A stretch of 64,000 bases of DNA from Carettochelys insculpta (taxonomy: Eukaryota; Chordata; Testudines; Carettochelyidae). Both the position numbers and the translations under genes were made by a program. The notes under the pieces were generated by a model that was not told where the DNA came from, did no database searches, and saw nothing but the letters and a program-made list of their open reading frames with translations. The stretch is taken from the NCBI RefSeq assembly GCF_033958435.1, contig NC_134138.1:187461298-187525297 (forward strand), read 5' to 3'. Positions 26,909 to 39,562 of this stretch are shown here, piece by piece; the first letter of the stretch is position 1; every line of letters starts with the position of its first letter.

Positions 26909-27068
26909 GAAGGGTAGCTGTGTTAGGGTGTAGCTGCAAAAGCAACAAGAAGTCCTGTGGCACCTTAGAGACAAACAAATATTTTGGAGCATAAACTTTG
27001 TCAGATGCATTGGTCCAAAAATTCTTTTTGTCTATAAGGTGCCCCAGGACTTCTTGTGATTTTTTCAA
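26909..27068. repeat. Inverted dimer of short repeat family B
   Basis: The left arm carries GTAGCTGTGTTAGGGTG...CAAGAAGTCCTGTGGCACCTTAGAGAC. The right arm is the same unit reversed (GTCTATAAGGTGCCCCAGGACTTCTTGTG). The arms meet head to head near 27000. Both arms carry GACAAA where other copies read GACTAA. Confidence 0.75.
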
Positions 27069-27710
27069 GACTAGTTCATTAATCCCCCACTCCAGTACCT
27101 TGTTCTATCCTTTAATCTTATATTCATTCTTACAGGTTTTGGTAGGACATGTTGGGTTAACATAATATTTTAAAATACTGTTCATTTCAGGGATTGTATC
27201 ATTTTTTTGATTATTACCCTGCTTTATTCCTGTTGTCAGTGCAATTTGCATCCATTAACATTCAGTGGCTATTCAGACATTGTCATTTTCTAAGAAAAAG
27301 AAATGACCTGTGTGTTCTAGAAAACCAACCTTGTCATTTTTTTTCATCACTTAAAGGTTATGTAAAATTAATCCATTCATGTTCCCCTACAGACTTCAGC
27401 AGAGTTTGCATTGGTCCATAAACTACATTTGTTCAAAAGTAAACAGCTTAACTGTGAACACCCGAGTTGGAGCCCATACTTTGTTCTGAATTAAAGCAAG
27501 CTCCTGACAAATTTCAGTGGTCCATGTGTGTCGTATGCAACACTTACATGCACCATAATACTTTCTGATATCACGCCCACAATTTAACAGCTGGGCTTCA
27601 CAACGTGTTAGAAATATGCGTGGCATGTTGTGTTTTATTTTTTTTTCAAAGCTGCCTCAGCTCAAAACTTGACTCTGCATTGGTGCCTCTGTTCCTTGCT
27701 TTCTGGCATC
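27069..27710. other. Intergenic, nothing recognised
   Basis: No supported feature. Confidence 0.35.
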
Positions 27711-28391
27711 TTAGAACCCATCTACAGTAGTGGCTTCACTCTGCTTTGGCCTTCTGGTGATTTTCAAGCATCTTTTGGTTTGCTCTGAAGAACTTATGGG
27801 TATTTGCTCCTCAGGGAATTGACTCACATATCTCTCTTGCCATGGCTGTCCATTGTATTGTGTTGGACTCCCCATTTGAACACCGGTTTTCAGAATAATT
27901 TGGGCAGATGTTCTAGGTTTAGCACTCAGCTTTCTGTGCTTCCTGAAGTGGATACGACAGTTTAATCTGATATTGACAATTTTAAGTTTCTTCCTCAAGT
28001 ACATAGGTAGCCCAGAGCTGGTTGAGAATTCTAGATGGATAAGGGAGGGATCTTCTGTTGGTGAGCAAGTGAAAATGATGAGATGGGCCAGGCCTTCTTG
28101 ACATTTCGGTTTTGTCACAGACTGGGTCTCATTTTGGTTAAAATATGGTTCAGTTTTGAATTGCGGGGTGGGGGTGACGACTTCCCTGTTGAGAAGTGAA
28201 AGGACAAGAGAAATGCGCCAAGGACGAGGGTGAGGAGCCACCCTGTCAAAGATTTGTATTAGGCACCATGAGTAAGAGTGGCTGGGCAGTACTGAAAGGA
28301 AAGTGAGAGTGGGGAAAGGGACTCCTATTTTCTGTTGGAAGTGTGCCTCTGGGGGCACAGAGGCTCCTGTACACTGTTGAGCCCTTTCCAA
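27711..28391 (-). other. Unassigned 226-codon open frame
   Basis: It is the longest open frame outside the transposons. It begins MERAQQCTGASVPPEAHF and ends KQSEATTVDGF. The composition is ordinary: no signal peptide, membrane span, repeat or motif that I recognise. There is no clear neighbouring acceptor/donor pair or poly(A) signal that would make it an exon. It may be chance, a worn repeat, or part of an unknown transcript. I would not call it protein-coding without expression data. Confidence 0.15.
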
Positions 28392-29400
28392 AGACTCAAC
28401 TTAGACAGCACTTCAATACAGCAAGCAGCTCTGAGCCAGTAGATAGAGCTGAGCTAAGCTGAAATGGTTTAGGCCAAATCTGCAGACAGCAGACTCCTAC
28501 TTGAGGGACTCCCAACCCCGCAATCAAAGCTGATTGCATGTCAATTGAATCACTAGGTAAAGCCCTCTGAGCAGCCCAAGCACTACTTCCCTTAGGGGAT
28601 GAAGATGAACCTGCCAGAATTCTTGGACGCCTCCATCCTCAGGCAACAAACAGTGAGTGGATGACCTGGGTAGAAGAGCTGTGGAAGCACTAGTCATTCG
28701 CAGCTGCAAGAGGTTGGGTCTATTGCTAAGACATTGTAGGGTGCACATGTGAGGAGTCTTGCCAAAGAGATATTGTTAATTAATTGCTGGCTTTCCAAGT
28801 TTATTCCATTTTCCATGTCTCACCTTCCCCACCTTTAATAAAATTCTGTCTCTCTTAAATCCTTGGAGTCATGGCTTGTGATGAGAAGTCTTCCCTCTCG
28901 ACGGCTCCCAAGGTTGTATATTTAGTTTCTCAGGTTTCTAATTTTGCAGCATGCTGAACTGACAAACACCAGGACACTGAAACCATGGCTTCCTTGAAAA
29001 TCTTTTATTTTCTTTGCCACATGGATAAAAAAATTATAGCCTATGCATAATAACACTTCACACAGTCTCATAAATATATGCCCTTTCCTTCAGTGGGGTT
29101 CAAGCTAGGAAAGGTGACTAGGTTAAGTTTAAGAGCACTTTTCAGTGTACATTAGCATGACAGACAGTTCAAACAACAGATGGAGACAACTGGTTTCCAA
29201 GATGTCAGTTCAAGTGTGTGATCCTTTAAGAATTTACTTTTGGTCATTGCTAACAAATCCTGAAAGTATACTCTGGACTAATGTGTTAGCCCTTCTGCCG
29301 CTTTCCTGTGCTGCTTCACAGCTGTATTCTTGTTTCTTAAACCTTTTCTCTTGTTATGTAGCCATAGAGAACACTTCTATAGAAGTGACTTTCCCCACCA
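28392..29400. other. Intergenic, nothing recognised
   Basis: No supported feature. Confidence 0.35.
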
Positions 29401-29737
29401 TAGAATCACAGAATCATAGGGCTGGAAGGGACCTCAGGAGGTCATCTAGTCCAGCCCCCTGCTTCAAGCAGAATCAACCCCTACTAAGTCATCCCAGCCA
29501 CGACCTTGTCCAGCCGGGATTTAAAACCCTCAAGGGATGGAGAATCCACCCCCTGTCTAGGCAATACATTCCAATGCTTCACCACCCGCTTGGTGAAGTA
29601 GTCTTTCCTCATATCTAACCTACATCTCTCCCTCTTCAACTTCTGACCATTACTCCTTGTTCTGCCATCTGACACAACTGAGAACAGTTTCTCACCCTCC
29701 TTTTTAGAGCTCCCCTTCAGGAAGTTGAAGGCTGCTA

Positions 29738-30613
29738 TTAAATCACCTCTGAGTCTTCTTTTCTGTAACTAAACAAGCCCAAATCCCTCAGCCTGTCCTC
29801 ATAGGTCTTGTGCTCCAGACCCTTAATCATTTTTGCTGCCCTTTGCTGAACCTGCTCCAGCAAATCCACATCCTTTTTATACTGGGGGGCCCAAAAGTGG
29901 ACACAGTATTCCAGATGTGACCTCACCAGTGACGAATAGAGAGGAATAACTACTTCTCTAGATCTGCTCAAAATGCTCCTCCTAATGCACCCCGGTATGC
30001 CATTAGCTTTCTTGGCTACAAGGGCACACTGTTTACTCATATCCAGCCTTTCATCCACCATAACCCCTGGGTCCCTTTCCATCATACTGCTGCTGAGCCA
30101 GTCGGTCCCCAGCCTGTAACAATGTTTGGGATTCTTCCGCCCCAGGTGCAGGACTCTACACTTCTCCTTATTGAACCGCATCAGATTTCTTTTGGCCCAG
30201 TCCTCCAATTTATCCAGATCACTCTGGATTCTCTCTCTACCCACCAACGTATCTACCTCTCCCCCTAGTTTTGTGTCATCTGCAAACTTGCTGAGGGTGC
30301 AATCCAGTCCCTCATCCAGGTCATTAATAAATATGTTGAATAACACCAGCCACAGAACCGAGCCTTGGGGCACTCCGCTTGAAACCGACCGCCATCCAGA
30401 TATTGAGCCATTGACCACTACCCGTTGGGCCCGACCATCAAGCCAGCTTTCTATCCATCCTATAGTCCAGGGATCCAATCCATATTTCCTTACCTTATGG
30501 ACAAGAATGTTATGGGAGGCCATATCAAAAGCTTTGCTGAAGTCGAGATATATCACATCCACTGACTTCCCCATGTCCACAGAGCTTGTTACCTCATCAT
30601 AGAAGCTAATCAT
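29738..30613 (-). pseudogene. CR1 reverse-transcriptase domain, large intact segment
   Basis: An open frame of 291 codons covers most RT motifs: [38 protein letters not shown], and the catalytic FADDTKLGG. The maturase-like end [20 protein letters not shown] follows. A frameshift separates it from the RT N-terminal segment at 30619-30927 (DWKKANVVPIFKKG), and another precedes the linker at 30955-31551. The FADD box is intact but the copy cannot make a whole protein. Confidence 0.9.
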
Positions 30614-30618
30614 ATTGG

Positions 30619-31551
30619 TCAGGCAGGACTTGCCCTGGTGAATCCATGTGGGCTACTTTTGATCACTTTCCCCTCTTCCAAGTGCTCCAAAATGGATTTC
30701 TTGAGGATTCTCTCCTTTATTTTCCCAGGGATTGAGGTAAGGCTGACGTGTCTACAGTTCCCTGGATTGTCCTCCTTTCCTTTTTTAAAGATGGGCACTA
30801 CGTTTGCTTTCTTCCAGTCATCCGGTATCTCCCCAGATCTCCAAGAGTCTTCAAGGATAATGGCCAAAGGTTCAGCAATGACCTCTGCCAATTCCCTCAG
30901 TGTCCATGAAATTAAATCCAGACACATGGACTTGTGTACATCTACTTTTTCTGGCTAGCTCAGAACTTGTTCCTTCCCCACAGATGGCTGCCCTCCACCT
31001 TCCCATACTGCATCAGCTAGGACCATGCTGGGGAAGTTGACTATGTCCGTGCAGGCTGAGGCAAAAAAAGCATTGAGTACTTCAGCTTTTCCTGCATCAT
31101 CTGTCACTAGGTTACCTCCCTCATCCAGTAATGGCCCCACACCTTCTCTGATAACCTGTTTATTGTTCACATGCCTGTAGAAACCCTTCTTGTTACTCTT
31201 CACGTCCCTTGCCAGCTGCAGTTCCAATTGTGCTTTGGCTGTCCTTATTACTGTCCGGCATTCTCCAGCCATATGTTTATACTCCTCCTTAGTCAACTGT
31301 CCACGTTTCCATTTCTTGTATGCATCCTTTTTGAATTTAAGCTGACTAAGGATTTCCCTGTTAAGCCAAGCTGGTTGCCTACCGTGTTTGCATTTCTTAC
31401 TACGCAGCAGGATTGTTTGTTCCTGTGCCTTCAGTAAGACTTCTTTAAAATACCGCCAGTTCTCTTCAACTCTTTTCCCCTTCATCTTTATTTCCCAAGG
31501 GATCCTGCTTATCTGGTCTCTTAGGGAATCAGTCTGCTCTTCTGAAATCAA
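30619..31551 (-). pseudogene. CR1 RT N-terminus and EN-RT linker, frameshifted
   Basis: Two open segments lie end to end. Positions 30955-31551 encode the linker between endonuclease and RT ([51 protein letters not shown]). Positions 30619-30927 encode the start of the RT fingers (LAEVIAEPLAIILEDSWRSGEIPDDWK, VPIFKKG). A frame break near 30940 separates them. Confidence 0.88.
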
Positions 31552-31989
31552 GGGTCTGTATGTTACTGCTCACCCTTCTTCCTTTCGTCCGGATCCTGAA
31601 ATCTACGATCTCATGGTCGCTGCAGCCCAGGTTCCCTCCCACTTCTATTTCTTCTACTAGTTCTTCCCTGTTTGTGAGCAGCAGGTCAAGCTGCGCACAG
31701 CCCCTGGTCGGTTCCTTCCATCACTAATACTCTACAATCATCATGCAGATATCATTCCTAGGTACTTTTAACTGGCCCAGCCTAGTCAATTAACTCTCGT
31801 AAATAATTAAAGAATCACGTTCTTTCATGAAGACGAGCTTCCATCTGTTGCGCTCCAGTCTCCACTTTGGGAGACTGGAACATGAGCCAATGTATTGTTT
31901 GTTTTTGTTTGTTTGTTTGCAGGGTTTTTTTAAGGCCCATCCTAATTTCTTTTATTTTGTAATTTCATCTCCTGTAATACCACTTTTCC

Positions 31990-32180
31990 CCATCACTGAC
32001 TCATAGAAGAACAGGGTTGGAAGAGCTCTGAGGAAGTCATCTAGTCCAATCCCCTGCTCAAATCATGACCAATCCCACCCAATCAATCAACCCCAATCAT
32101 CAACAATGTCTTTTCCTCATTGTTGTTAACAGCCTTCAAATATTTACTGATTGTTATCTTTGGCCTTGTCACCTAAACAA
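31990..32180 (-). mobile_element. CR1 LINE 3' fragment
   Basis: CATAGAAGAACAGGGTTGGAAGAGC...CATCTAGTCCAATCCCCTGCTCAAATC is the reversed CR1 3' terminus. It is worn and truncated after about 190 bp, and is separate from the 29401 copy. Confidence 0.75.
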
Positions 32181-32469
32181 CCTTCACTTTTCCCTTTTGT
32201 AGAGCCATGCAATAAAATATGATTATGACTAAGCTACTCGAATAATTTATAGTCCCAGATTAGATTAATAGAAAGATTTGATTTTTTTCGTATTATTTCC
32301 ATGTGGCATCAGTATAGGGCAGAGTTAAAGTTATTTGAACCTAGCCTGGGGACTTCTGTGTTTGGATTGCTTTGAAGTTTAACTTCAGTTCCAAACTTCT
32401 TGGCTTTGTAATGTTTCTTTTTTAGAAATAATGGCAACGTTGAGCTTGCATAGTTTTGTAATTTTTGTC

Positions 32470-33115
32470 AAAGGAGCTCCATGAATTAAAGACAGTAGCC
32501 AAAAAGGCTAGCGCAGTCCTTGGATGTATACACTAGAATAGATGTACGGATGCTATATTACCTTTGTACTGGGCACTAATGTAACTGCTGCTGGAATACT
32601 GTGTCCCATTCTAGTATCTGCAATTCAAGAAAGAAGTTGATAAATAAGGGATGCTTCAAAGAAGAGCCACACAAATTATTAAATATTTGGGAAACCTGCC
32701 TTAGTGAGAGACTCAAGGAGCTCAAATAACTTAGTTTAACAAAAAGAAGGTTAAGGGGTGACTTGATTACCGTAGGTAAGTCTATACGGAGGAACCATAA
32801 TTCCATAATAGATGATTCTTTGATCAAGCAAATAATGGTATAACAGATCCAGATAATTGAAACTAGACCATTGCAAATTAGAAGTAAGGCATATATTTTT
32901 TAGCAAGGAAAGTTGTTACCCATGGGAACAATTCACCAAATATTTTGGGGGATGCTCCATCCTGGCAATTTTTAAATTAAGATTAGAGGTTTTCCTAAAA
33001 TATATACACTAGTTAAAACAGGAATTTACTCAGGAAAGTTCTAGGGCCTGTGTTCTACAGGAGGTCAGATATTCAGAATGGTCCTTATGCCTTAATCTAT
33101 TCCTGTAATGACTTT
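32470..33115 (+). mobile_element. Ancient CR1-like LINE fragment
   Basis: The 3' end reads CTACAGGAGGTCAGATATTCAGAATGGTCC, a worn version of the CR1/L3-type ending that precedes CTTCTGGCC. Upstream the text follows the RT C-terminal pattern (GGATGCTATATTACC...GGAATACTGTGTCCC, AAGAGCCACACAAATTATTAAA). Many indels mark it as older than the copies at 29401 and 44471. Confidence 0.7.
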
Positions 33116-33774
33116 TGACCTTAACTCCTTAACACCAGCTTAACATGCTTTTCAATTTTATTTTGCATGTGGAAAAATATAAATGTAAAGAGCTTTATAA
33201 GTATTAAATTGGGTTTCAGATGTGCACTCTGAGTAGTCCTGTTGATTTCCAATGGACCATTCACTGTACAAATGTGCATAAATCTTTACAGGAATAGGGC
33301 ATTAGTGCCATCTAATCAACATATGCAGGCTAGCCCTACATCTAGCTAAGAAACCCCACACAAGACACCAGCATGTTACAGAACTGCTCTGAGCTCAGTC
33401 AGCCCTGAGATACCACATCTGTGAGACATGCAGAGGATGGAGGAAGAGTTAAAAGGGAAGCACATCCACTCACTTGTGAGCAGATCAGGGACGAGATCCA
33501 TTATTTAATTTGTTGCTTGTTTCTGAAGCCCCTTGAAGGGCTGAAAGATGGTATGTTGGAAGGTCCCTCCTTGAGACAAAAGAGAACTTGATTTTGATCC
33601 ACGTTGAGAGGCAGCCATTTCTCACCCTGTCTCACACTGGCTCAGTTTGTTTGTGTTTAATTTCCCTTATTTTTGTTTATGGTCTGCCCCAGAAGGTTAA
33701 AGACTTGGAGGTGACCTGAACAGAGAGTTGAGTCTCACAGAGGGAGGTGCCATCACAGACACAGAGCAGCCAGA
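33116..33774. other. Intergenic, nothing recognised
   Basis: No supported feature. Confidence 0.35.
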
Positions 33775-33829
33775 GTGTGTGTGCGTGTGTGTGTGTGTGA
33801 CAGAGAGAGAGGGAGAGAGAGAGAGAGAC
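33775..33829. repeat. Compound (GT)n-(GA)n simple repeat
   Basis: Interrupted GT units (one GC step) are followed by an AG-rich tract. The open frame through it reads alternating C/V and E/R and is an artefact. Confidence 0.95.
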
Positions 33830-34984
33830 CGCTGCCATGTCATACATGGCCAAGAGGTGATGTCAGGCAGTGAGGTGACTTCTTTTGCCTGCTTATACTT
33901 TCAAAGCCATTTTAATAATTTATTTTGAGGAATTGTTATTATTCTCAATAAAGCTGTACAGGAACTGAAATTTCAATTTTGTGGGAAATTCCATTGTTTT
34001 GAAATGCGTGTTTTCTTTCCCATTTGGAAAGAAAACAAAGAATTTTCAAATTACCCTTTAACTGAAAAGTTTGTAGATTCACTACAGTATAGCCAAAATA
34101 TTTCAACTTTGACTTTTTAATTGTTTAAGATAAAAGGAAATAAGTTTCTAAATGAAAGATCACATCTAAGTGAGGCATTAAAACATTCTGTTCTGAAAAT
34201 GACCCATTCATGATGTAATAAAAACAGTTGTGATGAAATTTAATCTTAATTATAAAGTGCATAGAACATACATGTGAATGAAGGATGACATGCACAGGAA
34301 ACTGAATTTATTTTGTAGCCACTCTCCATTGGAGAGGCCTCAGAATTTAATTAGGAGTATTGTGGTCCCAAAGATCCTGAGTACTGCAATCCAGGCTTGG
34401 AGACTATAACTCCCATGATACCTTGTGGAAGATGGAGCTGTCTGCTTCCAGGGGCAAGAGGAGCTGTCTTTTGGACACAGAGCCAGCAGGTGGTGGGATC
34501 TGTTTCTGTGGGGAGCTGAGATCCTGGTCAGAGAGTGGGAGGTTACTTTATGGAGTTAAGCAAAGAGCTGCTCCTGGAAAACTGCTGGTGCTTTGACCAA
34601 GCAGGGAGCCACGGATGAGATTGCTGTGCTTCACTGGAGCCATGGTAGAGACTGTGGCTGCACACAGAGCTTATTGAGGCTGGCATGCAGTGAAAGTAGT
34701 CTGCATAGCCACAGCCTTTGTTGCTTAGGGAAAAAAATGTTTTGTGGGGAAAGGAGGTAACAAAGAGACTTTAAAGGGCTTCCCTGAGAAAAGAAGTGGT
34801 CTTATTGTCCAATTGGGATCCAGGGTTACAGACCTTTGGTTTTGACAGCTCCCAACTCCTGAAAGATTATGCAGCTTAGAATGATCCCAAGTTAGAGTTG
34901 CTCTTCCCTCTGTCACCTTGGCTGGACTATTTTACCCGACCAACTGAGAGCTGCCCACAGCTTCAAGATCTTCAGGCGTGCCCA
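33830..34984. other. Intergenic, nothing firmly recognised
   Basis: Mostly AT-rich, becoming mixed from 34340. It includes the ACTATAACTCCCATGATACC block at 34402, discussed among the findings. Confidence 0.35.
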
Positions 34985-35219
34985 CACAAGCATGTCTGGT
35001 AGGGATGTGCAAAATCGACCCCTCAGGGGTCACAGTCATCTCCATGCTCCTTGTGAGACATGAGGAGTAAGGGAAGTTGATGGGAGAAACTCTCCCATTG
35101 ACCTTCTTCAGTAAAGACAGGCACGTAAGCTGAGTGCAGATGCACAATTCTAGCTACAGCAATTGTGTAGCTAGACTCGACACATATTTGCCTACTTTGC
35201 CGAGTGTAGACATAGCCTC
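34985..35219. repeat. Harbinger-like MITE remnant
   Basis: The right end CCGAGTGTAGACATAGCCTC is typical of this window's GTCTACAC family. The left end near GTCTGGTAGGGATGTGC is worn. The interior has CATTGACCTTCTTCAG and CTAGCTACAGC blocks. Confidence 0.5.
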
Positions 35220-36212
35220 AAATTCATTTCCTTTCTAAGTAACAGGATGGAGCTGAGTGGTGGACAGAGGATTCCCCATCATCCAGCATAACCACTAGAA
35301 TACTCCAGATCTCGTTTACTGTTAGCATCATCAGGCGCCTAGTCACACGTGATTGTTGCCTGCTCCCGGGTAACCCAAGAAGGGATTCATAAATATTTGC
35401 TCGTTCATTGGCCTGTAAGGCTAGATTATGTCCCTTTTACTTACAAAGAGTGGTGCCTTATTCTGCATTCCTTCTTGGTTACCTAGGAGCAGGCAATGCA
35501 CACCTGTGCGAACAGGAGCCTGATGTTTATGCTAATGAATCTGACAAGCTGGAAGGCTTTTTGCTTTTAAGTTAAGAGCCACTTTTGGGGAAGAATGAGT
35601 CTGCAAGCAGCCCTAGCCTGTTGTGTGAGCCATCAGCAGCAGTCAGAATAAAGATCGACATGGAGACAGATTGAGTGCATTGCCACCATTGCGTCCTATA
35701 CCCACTGCCCATGCCAAGGGGGCAGGGGTGCATTGGCATGCTTTGTGCCCCACAAACCTCCCTGAGTAGGGGTCTGTAACAGGTCAAAATCTCAGATTTG
35801 CCTCTGGGAGAGCTATTCTGGCAGCTGCCTGGTGAAACTGGGGGTATTGGCAGTTCATTAACAGGTCTCATAATCTACCCATAACATGCAGAGGAATTGG
35901 GTTAATATTTCTGAATAAACAACTGAACTGAACTGCCTTGGTAAAGGGTCCTTCATTCAGACTTGAAACATAGCCAAAGCACATTCCAAACACTCTAAAA
36001 CATAATCTCTTTCAAACTATATTTATGGAACCAAATACGACACACACAGTTTTAGTGCATTTTCTTCAATGTCTTGTCTATCTACAGAGGTCAGTGATTC
36101 CTTTCCAATCTTTTAAAAACCCTACCTCATAGTAATTTTGTATTTATAAATGACAAGGTTCAGCCACAGAGTCTTAATGAGAATTCTCTGTGGACTGTCC
36201 CACATTTGACGA
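35220..36212. other. Intergenic, nothing recognised
   Basis: No supported feature. Confidence 0.35.
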
Positions 36213-36287
36213 AGTGGGACTTTGCCCACAAAACTTATGCTCCAAAATATCTGTTAGTCTATAAGGTGCAACAGGATTCTTGTTGTC
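36213..36287 (-). repeat. Short repeat family B, single copy
   Basis: Reversed, it reads CAACAAGAATCCTGTTGCACC...TTATAGACTAACAGATATTTTGGAGCATAAG...GGGCAAAGTCCCACTTCGTC, the unit found as dimers elsewhere in the window. Confidence 0.7.
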
Positions 36288-36992
36288 TATCATTTAGTTA
36301 TTTGGTCATTAAAAGAACAAATTGTTCTCTCTCTGGTGGCTTTATAAAAAGCCTTTTAGCTTTTAATGTGATCTGGGGAATATGACATATTTAATTGTCT
36401 GAGTGTTAAATTTTGATCCCAAACCTGAAAGGTATAGAGATTGTATTTAATCTGTGCCTTTTTTTTGGCTCATGTACATACATGTTCCTTTGGTATTAAC
36501 TACTAATTTCCAGTACCTACCACAGGTTAAACCTCTCTCCTCTAGTACCCTTGGGATCTGACCAGTGCAGGATGAGAGAATTTTCTGGACAAGAGGAGGT
36601 CAATGTTTTCTAGCACATTACCAACACTTACACTGCTTGCTGGGTTCTTAGAAGACATGTGGGAGTAAATTAGAGCTAAATAACAGCACAGAACACAGGA
36701 CTGGTGGCTATAAACAAACTTGATGGGACCATAGGAAACTTGGCCACACCCCTGATAATTGGTCATCTGGCTAATTAACATCATGCTGGATCACGGAGTT
36801 TGCCAGAAGAGAGTTCCAGATTAAAGAGGTTCAACCGGCATTCTGCATCCATGTAATGAATTACAGGTTCTTGGTCACCACTTCATAAAACCCTGAGTGT
36901 GTGTGAATGTAGTATTGTGGCAAACCCTTTAATGCTTGATTGTAAGTAGTTTATGTTTCTAAAGGTCAGCACTTTGGGGCAACTGATGATAT

Positions 36993-37180
36993 AAAAACAA
37001 TGAGAAGTCCTGTGGCACCTTATAGACTAACAGATTTTTGGAGCAGAAGCTTGAATCTGATGAAGTGGGTCTTTGCCCACAAAAGCTTATGCTCCAAAAT
37101 ATCTGATAGTCTATAAGGTACCACAGGACTTCTCATTGTTTTTTGTGGATACAGACTAGCACAGCCACCCTTCTGATACT
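36993..37180. repeat. Inverted dimer of short repeat family B
   Basis: Two arms of about 57-60 bp face each other. Both begin AAACAATGAGAAGTCCTGTGG and run to GGAGCA-AAGCTT, with about four mismatches. The right arm continues outward into TTTGTGGATACAGACTAGCACAGCCACCC, the usual family start. The structure can fold as a long hairpin. Confidence 0.85.
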
Positions 37181-37537
37181 TGTGATATTATAGCATGTAT
37201 GTTTCATCTCAAACAATGGCTTTTTGTTTGGTTGCTTGTTTTCTTATTTCGCTTTCTGGTGTTATGAGGGCTGAGTAAACGAGACAGTAAAGAATAGGAT
37301 TTTTAAAGAATAGGATTTGTAAAGAATAGGAGTTTGAATAGTTGTTAGATGGTAGGTTGAAGCTTTGCTGTGATCTGAAAGCTTTGATAGTCAGGTTTAT
37401 ACCTACACAGGTAATTCCATTCCAGATCAGAGGGTTCATCTAGTTCAGTATCTGCAGTGATACAGGAAAGATTTTCAACAGTGGCAGTGATTTACTGCCA
37501 AACTTTGGGTACCTTAAAGGTGCCTGCTTTTCGTAAA

Positions 37538-37890
37538 GGTTATGTCTACACAGCAGCATTACTCCCAAATAAGCTATTCCAGAAGAGGCATTCCAGAATA
37601 GCTTATTCCAAAATAGCGCAGCTACACACAAATTGCATTTTGAAATAGTGCTCAGCTATTGCAAACAGAGTGTCTACATATAATAGTGCCTATTTCAAAA
37701 CAGCCATTGGATGCCTTATGGCTTATTTAGAAATAGGCTCTATTCCCTGTCTACACAATCCCTATTTTAAAACACCTATTTCAAAATAGGCACTATGCCT
37801 CGTGCAATAAGGTTCACCATTTTTGAAATAAGGCATCTGCTATTTTGAAATTATTTTAAATTAGCAGTTGCATTATGTAGATGCTCACAT
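37538..37890 (+). repeat. GTCTACAC MITE family C, uninterrupted copy
   Basis: It starts GGTTATGTCTACACAGCAGC. It then follows the same interior as the copy at 58390-59180 (GGCTTATTTAGAAATAGGCTC, CTCGTGCAATAAGGTTCACC) until about TAGATGCTCACATAG, where the right terminus is missing. It serves as the empty-site reference for the nested insertion at 58572. Confidence 0.75.
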
Positions 37891-39469
37891 AGTTATGAAG
37901 TGCTCTGAACCTGTTCTCTGAAGACCAAGCCACTTTAAGATACTTCATGGTGGTGTTTCTGATCACTTTAGAAAATGCTGATTTCATTGTCTTCCACAAT
38001 ATTGTCTTTTTTCAGCCTGCTAATTTCTGTCTTGTTGAGAACTGACTCTGTTTAGTCCTGTAAAGATGTTGAAAAGTTAACTCGTTACCTCAGAGTGTAA
38101 CAATCCTGTGCATGCCCCAGAATTGACAGTACTTCAATCAGTCATTTTGTACATCCAGCCACTGCCATCTGAAAGCAAACACCCCAGTGCTAAGGAAATC
38201 TTGGGACTTTGGGAGCCAAGGTCAGAGGGCTGTATATTTGCAATTTGTTAACCAGAAAGGGAGGAGGGGGTAGAAAATTATGAAAGATAGTGAACAAATT
38301 GCAATCTTGGTTTCAAGGTCCCCCTGACATGCTATGACTAGAAACACCAAAACAGTTATTAGGTAATGGCTAATTTTGAAATTAGGAGAATTGGTGACTC
38401 CTCAGAAGTTGTAATGCTGACCCCCTGGGAATCACTATAGGTCATGTGCTTTATTAGTGTTCTAGAACAGACAAAAGTAAATACCCTGAAGAAGTCAGAG
38501 AGAGCTTTTCCTCAAGCTAGGAGGTGACATGTAAGCTCCCCAGCAGCTGTATTGAAAGAAAACTAGGAAGTCTGGCTGGTGATTACTTGAAACCACCTCA
38601 GAATGTGGGAGATAGTTCTGGGATGTCCAAAAGCTATTTTGTGTGGTTTGCATGTGTTTTCACATGCTTAAAATCTAAAACAGCAGTTTTAGATATGAAC
38701 ATGCTTGCTTGCATCAATCATTTATCAAACACATGCTGTGTTCCCATTGTTTTTATTCTTGAAGCCACCTGTAGAGATACAGTTAAGTTATCACTACTTT
38801 GCATTCTGAAATCCCTGGATAACAAACTGACCTCTTAAAAATGACCTATAAAATTATTGTACCCAAATATCAGGAATTGTAATGAATTCCTTTAAAATTA
38901 GGCCCAGTTGTACCCCTGTGGAAATTCTGCCCTAAAAAGTAAAAATTCTGCATGTAATCAGAAGTCATCAGTGTGGTGTCCCAACAGGTATCTTCCTCTG
39001 TCCAATGTTGATAACCGTTCAGCTTTATGTGTGTGCTTCCTCTGTGTGCTGCCCCAGCTCGGTGCAGATAGCCAGCACAGAAAACTCTCAGAGAACTCCC
39101 AAAGACCACAAAATCAGATGAGAATGAATGCCACCCAGGCCAGGTTTATTGTTAAACAAAGTACAGTCTAGCTCCACAGAGCAGTAGTCCATAGTTCTGC
39201 TGGTATATGAGAGCCCCCTGAAAATGAACCAGCTCACTCGGTGGGACTCTTCACTGCCCCATAGACTGGGCAAAGACAACCCCTTTCAGATGCATTTTAA
39301 TATAGAGCTAGCAATCAAATTACACATCTCTCCTGCTTCAGGGTGTCACCTCCCAGTGTACCTACATACTACCAATTGCCTTGTACATGGTGGTTTGATC
39401 GAAATGTTGCAATTCATCATGCTGTCATCCTAAACCCTATCCTGAACGTGAGTCAGTCTAGACAAAAGA
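37891..39469. other. Intergenic, nothing firmly recognised
   Basis: Repeated GAAATTCTGC-type words at 38920-38960 recur in reverse near 39960-40030. They may be the ends of a worn DNA element spanning this interval, but the inverted ends are too degraded to call. Confidence 0.3.
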
Positions 39470-39562
39470 AAGCAGCAGAAATGTAGCACTTTAAAGACTA
39501 ACAAAATGATTTATTTGGTGATGAGCTTTCGTGGGACGGACCCACTTCACCAGATCCATGAC
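39470..39562 (+). repeat. Short repeat family B, single copy
   Basis: AGCACTTTAAAGACTAACAAAATGATTTATTTGGTGATGAGCTTTCGTGGG...ACCCACTTCACCAGATC matches the family B unit in forward orientation. Confidence 0.65.

Larger units (their letters stand above)
29401..31800 (-). mobile_element. CR1 LINE, 5'-truncated, about 2.4 kb
   Basis: The 3' end is at 29401, where reversed text gives ...CTATGATTCTGTGATTCTA. Going upstream on the - strand come the reverse transcriptase, the linker region, and the end of the endonuclease domain ([15 protein letters not shown] and [11 protein letters not shown] near 31600-31700). The piece from 31735 to about 31800 is more degraded. It lacks the 5' UTR, first open frame and most of the endonuclease, as usual for truncated CR1 inserts. 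It lies intergenically and is transcribed, if at all, in the NPSR1 direction. Confidence 0.93.

Noticed and set aside
30126..30602. 158-codon open frame on + inside the CR1
   Set aside because: It is the antisense shadow of the reverse-transcriptase frame.
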